A program made the translations under genes and the position numbers. From Sanderia malayensis (taxonomy: Eukaryota > Cnidaria > Scyphozoa > Semaeostomeae > Pelagiidae), in the NCBI GenBank assembly GCA_013076295.1, contig RQOL01000374.1, forward strand, positions 3,524,743-3,588,742: a stretch of DNA of 64,000 bases, read 5' to 3'. Shown here one piece after another: positions 59,591 through 64,000 of the stretch (position 1 is its first letter; every line of letters begins with the position of its first letter). The notes under the pieces are model-generated. The model searched no databases. It worked only from the letters and a program-made list of their open reading frames with translations, and was not told the DNA's origin.

Positions 59591-60596
59591 TAACATATGA
59601 TGCTTCTTCATCACCTTGAGTATTGCCCATGCTAGTATTGTTTACACTATAGTTTTGATGTCCATATGATCTTGCCTGATGCTGGTTTGGCATTTGCTGC
59701 ATCTGATGATAGTTCACCTGTTGCGTTGGGTAAGACAAACAGGAGGTAGCTGTCATGAACATATTATCCATCATCTGCATCATACGCATATCATGCTCCA
59801 TTTCCTCTTTCCACCTTTTCTCTTCCCGTTTCATCTCTTTTTGCTGTCTTTCTTCTTCCGTCTTAAAAAACGCTCATCTGCTGTCTGTTGTTGTTTTTGG
59901 AGCATAGCAAACACGTTGACCATGAAAGATTCATTCCTGCTTCACTTGTTGCTTTTCCCTTGTCTACATAACATTGATTTTCTTTCATTCCTTATTCTGA
60001 ATAGAAGTTGCTGAATTTTTGCCAGCATCAACATTTCCTGGTACGTCTTTATCGGATGATGATGGTGTAATTGCCTCTGTTGTGATTGTAGCATCTTCCA
60101 GTTGCAAGCTGTTGTCGTCTGTGAAGATATAGCTGTCAGTTTCAGATGAACTGCTGGGACTGACCTCTGTTTGTTCTTCCAACTCTATCATGTTGCACAC
60201 AGAATCATCCATCAACATTTCCTTTGTTTCGTTCTCGCTCTGTACACTGTTGCTGCTTTCCAGAAGGTTTGCAGGTCGTGTTATTGGCCTGTCTCCCAAA
60301 ATCTTGTCCAGTTCTTCGTAGAATTTGCAAGTCTTGTGACTTTGCCCTGATTTATTATTGTTGTTTTTGCATTTTTTATAATTTTGTTTGAGCTGCTTAA
60401 TTTTTTCTTTTATTTGTTTAAAAGTTCTTTCATATCCACTCTCTTTCTGCAGTCTTAGCGCAATTTTCTCAAAAATGGGCCTTTTCCTCGTACAGGAATC
60501 AAGCTGTTCTTGGATTCTTTCATCAGCCCAAATGGAAATCAAAGATATGACTTCTTCATCATCCCAAGTTGATCCTCTGTCAATGCCTGTACTCAT
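59591..60596 (-). pseudogene. Myb/SANT-like DNA-binding protein, Harbinger-associated type
   Basis: 60596-59985 starts MSTGIDRGSTWDDEEVISLI; a trihelix/Myb_DNA-bind_4-like domain covers residues 8-95 (W...W spacing, KIALRLQKESGYERTFKQIK, EKIKQLKQNYKKCK, FYEELDKILG) followed by an acidic, serine-rich stretch. The second part (59591-59920) reads NVFAMLQKQQQTADERF and, after a one-base frameshift in a T run near 59870, RQQKEMKREEKRWKEEMEHD and MRMMQMMDNMFM, a coiled tail. Such proteins are the usual second ORF of Harbinger-type transposons and bind their ends. The DNA-binding exon itself is intact. Confidence 0.7.
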
Positions 60597-60759
60597 TGTG
60601 TGATGATATTTCTAAATTATCCTTTCCAATTGACGTTCGCGTAATGCTCGTACCAATGTTCTCAAAAATTGATTGAGGAGTTTTTTTGTGATAAGGATAA
60701 CCTGATGCGCTGGAGTTGAATTTTGGCACGAATTTCTTCCTTGCGCATGCGCGTGGGCA

Positions 60760-60984
60760 TGCATCTAGGAAAACTAACCCAGATTCGCCCCAGGTTTGCG
60801 TTTCCACTACACTTTGACCAAACTAACCCAGGTTCGACCGGGGGCGATCCCACCTCCGTAGATGGGTTGACTCAACCTGGGGCGAACCTGGGTTAGTTTG
60901 TGTTTACACTACAAAAATCTAACCTGGATTAGTTTTAACCTGGGGCGAACTCGGGTTAGTTTGTGTAGTGTAAACAGGGCTCAC
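60760..60984. repeat. repetitive terminal block (aacctggggcgaacctggg family)
   Basis: Variants of gggttagtttgtgt and aacctggggcgaac occur in both orientations at 60769-60800, 60824-60848, 60876-60910 and 60925-60970. The minus strand starts gagccctgtttacactaca at about 60984, a style common at DNA-transposon ends. It is probably the end of the element carrying the Myb/SANT-like gene; the opposite end was not found. Confidence 0.6.
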
Positions 60985-61094
60985 CACACCAGATGGCAAA
61001 TGACTGACCTGACATTATCACACAATTACTTCAAATGCAAATTGACAACCCTGTTTCCGAGAACATGGAAGCTGAAATCCTAATCCCCTTTTCC

Positions 61095-61860
61095 CCATTA
61101 CAACACAACTTGAGCAAAATGCAGAGAACATGCATTCATGGTGGAGCAAAGTCTTTCAAAGAAGAACTTAACTGTCAAAGACATTAGAACAAATGTTGCA
61201 TGTGAGGTTTAATCACTCTGGCACAAATTGGCCGAATCAAGTCATTTCTTAATCAAGTCATTTCTTAAAGCACTTCCGCTAATACAGCTCATATTGTACA
61301 TCATGCTAGAGCTAGACCACCAATTATCACAATTCATGAAAAGGCATATCACATGACCGGGAATTGATGGAATATGTTTACACTCACAATAATTCGATTC
61401 AATGTTACATGATAACTCCCTTATCATTGATCCAGTTGAATTTCTAATTCCCAAACTTCTGCCTTGGTGGATCATTAACAGGTGTAACAGAACAGGACAG
61501 ATACAGAAAATATGCAGAACTTTACATTGTGGATACGCAACAATCATTCCAGGAACGGCAAAACACTGCAAGAGAACAACGTCTTGATTTGGACACTGTT
61601 GCACTTCTTCAAAATGAATTAATGGCAGTCAATTGATTTGCACAACATCATCAAGTATGGGTGAAATATTGGAGGGACAACGGCAACAAGCCATTGCAAA
61701 CAATCTGCCTGTTCCCACATTGAAAATGATAATCGCAGGTCGCCCACAACAAGATCGCAGATACAATTATCCTACTGCCAGAGAAATTGCAGCTATATAG
61801 TATACAAAATGATGGTGGACTAAATCCCGACAACAGAGAACTGCAAATACAAACAAGACC
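61095..61860 (+). pseudogene. third Helitron, 5' coding fragment
   Basis: Plus-strand DNA closely similar to the minus-strand Helitron at 39250-40000: gaacatgcattcat, gagctagaccaccaattat, the same intron with ttaacag|gtgtaacag, then aacgtcttgatttgg, NELMAVN, and GRPQQDRRYNYPTAREIAAI. Several stops break it. It ends at about 61860 in the Rep N-terminal region, before HUH. Confidence 0.85.
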
Positions 61861-62390
61861 ACTGATCTATAAGAAATTTGGATTGCACATTGTGTACTTC
61901 GAAAGTGAACCAAATCCCGCAAGGGACCACTTTTCACGCATCACCACCATTCCCAGGGTGCTGGTGAAGCAGCATCGTTGTTTTTTATTTAATGGAAAGA
62001 AGAGGTACCGAGCCAGTGTGTACTGCATTTAATCACATATATCATTAGAGATCAGGTCAGATATGAGGTAAGATATTTTGCTTTTCTTTCAGTTTTTTTG
62101 TCATCTGAATTATTTTCCCATGCATTTATGTTTGGTTTAGTTGATCTCCACCATGGGTCCAAATTTACTTTTTGTTGAGATACAATAGTCAAAATACACT
62201 TTTTTCTCTGCCCATCGAATTTTAAGCACTAATCAAGCATCCACAGTTGATAAATATATTAAGAACATTTTATTTTCAAAGACAACTAATTTTTACTAAA
62301 TTACTAATATTAACTAAATTACCAATTCTGTTAATCATTCATCAAGTTTTTCACCAGTCAAACATTGTGTTTTTTTTCTTTGCCAAGGTG

Positions 62391-62960
62391 CTATAGTTTA
62401 ATCTTGCAATACGCATTTGAGATCTTCTTGATCAATGCAAAAATATGGTTGTCATTTACCATTGTGTCAAACATATGGTCATCAAGTTCTCTGAAGATGC
62501 ATGATATATTGATGTCTTCCAACACAGAGGCTGCAATTGCATTTCGAATTCCTTTGCCTGTGAATGAGAATGTTAATTTTTTATTACAAAGGCATTTAAT
62601 GTCAGAGAAATCAAGCACGTTAATATCAACATGCATCTGAAGACATACCGTGAAGAAGTTTTCCTCCTGTAGAATTTAATATTCAGTGAAACCAGAATTC
62701 AGACTCTTCACAAATTTTCACCACACTCTGAGTTGCTTTAAACAGTCTTTGTCTTTTTCTTTCATGAATTTTGATGTGGGAATCGATTTAACTGAGCCAA
62801 GAGCCTCACAGCAACGTCTGCATATTGTGCCACTTTCAACCATTTTTGCAGCATAGTCAGCCATGTGAGATATTGCTGACTTTTAGACAAATTTAGACAA
62901 ATGGCAAATGTTTGGTATGTCAACATAGTCATGATCACTTGATATTGGCATTATGTTGTT
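62391..62960 (-). pseudogene. P-element/THAP9-like transposase C-terminal fragment
   Basis: Minus strand: HDYVDIPNICHLSKFV, stop, SAISHMADYAAKMVESGTIC with a CRRCCEAL cysteine pair, then (frame change) SVVKICEESEFWFH, MHVDINVLDFSDIKCLCNKK, FRELDDHMFDTMVNDNHIFA and LIKKISNAYCKIKL. The YxAxxV...CxxC and SVVKICEESE order is what I recall from P-type and THAP9 transposases. It is too broken to show the catalytic core. Confidence 0.5.
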
Positions 62961-64000
62961 CAAATCATATTTTCTGGTCACTGCTATATCGGTAGATGAA
63001 AGACATCAACGGTGCAAAGTAGGTAAATTTTCGGATTCCAAAATCGGAAACATAAACGAAAACTTGCTTCGGTCGTAACATAGCTTGGTGCTCCAATAGT
63101 TACTCGCACAGCTCGGAACAGTTAGTGAAATATCAGACTTCTGTAAAAAGAATCATATCCTAGTTTGTGATTATATGTATGAAATTTCATCATTCCACAT
63201 TAATTATAATAATTATAACTAGCAATAGTAAATTCCAAGTGCCCCACTTACACAAAGCAAGTTGACAAAAGAAAAAGAATTTTTTTCCCTTTTGATTGAA
63301 CAATAACAGAACAAAACAAGAGTATATAATGCGTTATATTATGTAAAAATATTACTGGCTGTAAAATATTGTTTGCGTTAAAGGCTGGAATATAAATGTC
63401 AGTATAAATGTATTTGAAAAACAAAACAGAACATGAAATTGAAGCTGAAAAAGCAGCAGCGATGATCGCTCTTTCACAAACTTTAAAAAACAAGCCTCCA
63501 ACAACATACACTTTTTTTTACAAGAATACCTAGTTTTTGTTGAGCCTCAATGTTCATAATTTTGTTCTATTTTGAGCTTTGGAATTTTCTTAAATTATTC
63601 TTAGCGCGGCATTCGATACTTTTGTAAAAACATGATTTAGAACACAATGTCAAAGTTGCAAAAAATCAATGACACAGGAATATCTTCCTGGATAAACCTT
63701 TACTGAATTCATGGAGTCCAACAGAGAGTCTGTTTGATTCGTCCGAGAACATGTCAAGTCAATGCAAAAGTTGTCATCATCCTATCCTTCAGCTTCATAA
63801 ACCAGATTCATAAGCAGGCCAAACCTGTTTTACCAAGAGGAATTTAAAGAATTCACTTTCTCAGAGTCCTCTGGCCCTATCTTTCAACCTCTTATTCACG
63901 TGCGGTGGACTATACTGGCCGCGGTGGGCAATGATAGGCAATGATAACTACCATAAAACATTGAGTTGTAAATATCAAAACACAAACCCTGAAATATAGC
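62961..64000. other. nothing recognisable
   Basis: AT-rich. The minus-strand ORF 63248-63511 is hydrophobic by composition but has no motif. No repeat shared with the rest of the window was noticed. Confidence 0.45.

Noticed and set aside
60824..60848. tRNA B box in aacccaggttcgaccgg
   Set aside because: No paired acceptor, D or T stem is present; the motif is part of the repetitive transposon end.

Overview
The window is animal (metazoan) genomic DNA: it is AT-rich, has GT-AG introns in phase, and holds transposon families found in metazoans (BEL/Pao, CR1-type LINE, Kolobok-like, PIF/Harbinger, P-like, copia, Helitron). The CR1 protein and the THAP transposase resemble copies I associate with cnidarians and other aquatic invertebrates, but the sequence alone does not fix the species. 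No single-copy host gene can be named. Almost everything recognisable is a mobile element, mostly broken.

Layout. 1-372: 5' end of a Helitron-like repeat. 0.6-2.7 kb: two unidentified exon-like ORFs. 3.2-13.2 kb: an old inverted-repeat element interrupted by a nearly full-length BEL/Pao retrotransposon (LTRs 6390-6779 and 12242-12642). 13.2-19.8 kb: a possible unidentified minus-strand multi-exon gene, a 346-bp MITE and a tRNA-like sequence. 19.8-20.5 kb: a broken unnamed ORF family. 20.5-27.6 kb: the best-defined unit, a TTAA-flanked transposon with inverted ends carrying two convergent genes, a P2RX7_C-domain protein (plus) and a nine-exon THAP transposase (minus). A CR1 LINE lies inside the first gene.

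28.2-33.3 kb and 45-49.6 kb: copies of a Helitron-like non-autonomous family. Each begins A|TC, ends CTAG|T where complete, and carries arrays of a 115-bp unit with the hairpin GCGCACTTCGTGCGC plus TACA-type minisatellites. Between these blocks, on the minus strand, lie an almost complete but mutated Rep/helicase Helitron gene (35397-40463) and a small intact three-exon ORF of unknown function (42393-42987). 49.6-51.6 kb: TATG microsatellites, a 704-bp tandem duplication and a foldback. 51.7-55.7 kb: a BEL/Pao scrap, a second decayed Helitron and another array copy. 56-61 kb: a Harbinger transposase, a minus-strand exon in its intron, copia-like gag scraps and a Myb/SANT-like gene with repetitive terminal DNA. 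61-63 kb: fragments of a third Helitron and of a P-like transposase.

How the parts work together: the Kolobok-like element carries its own transposase and a passenger or partner protein; the Rep/helicase gene may be the source of the rolling-circle activity that spread the array-bearing elements. Coordinates of exons come from reading frames and splice motifs by eye.
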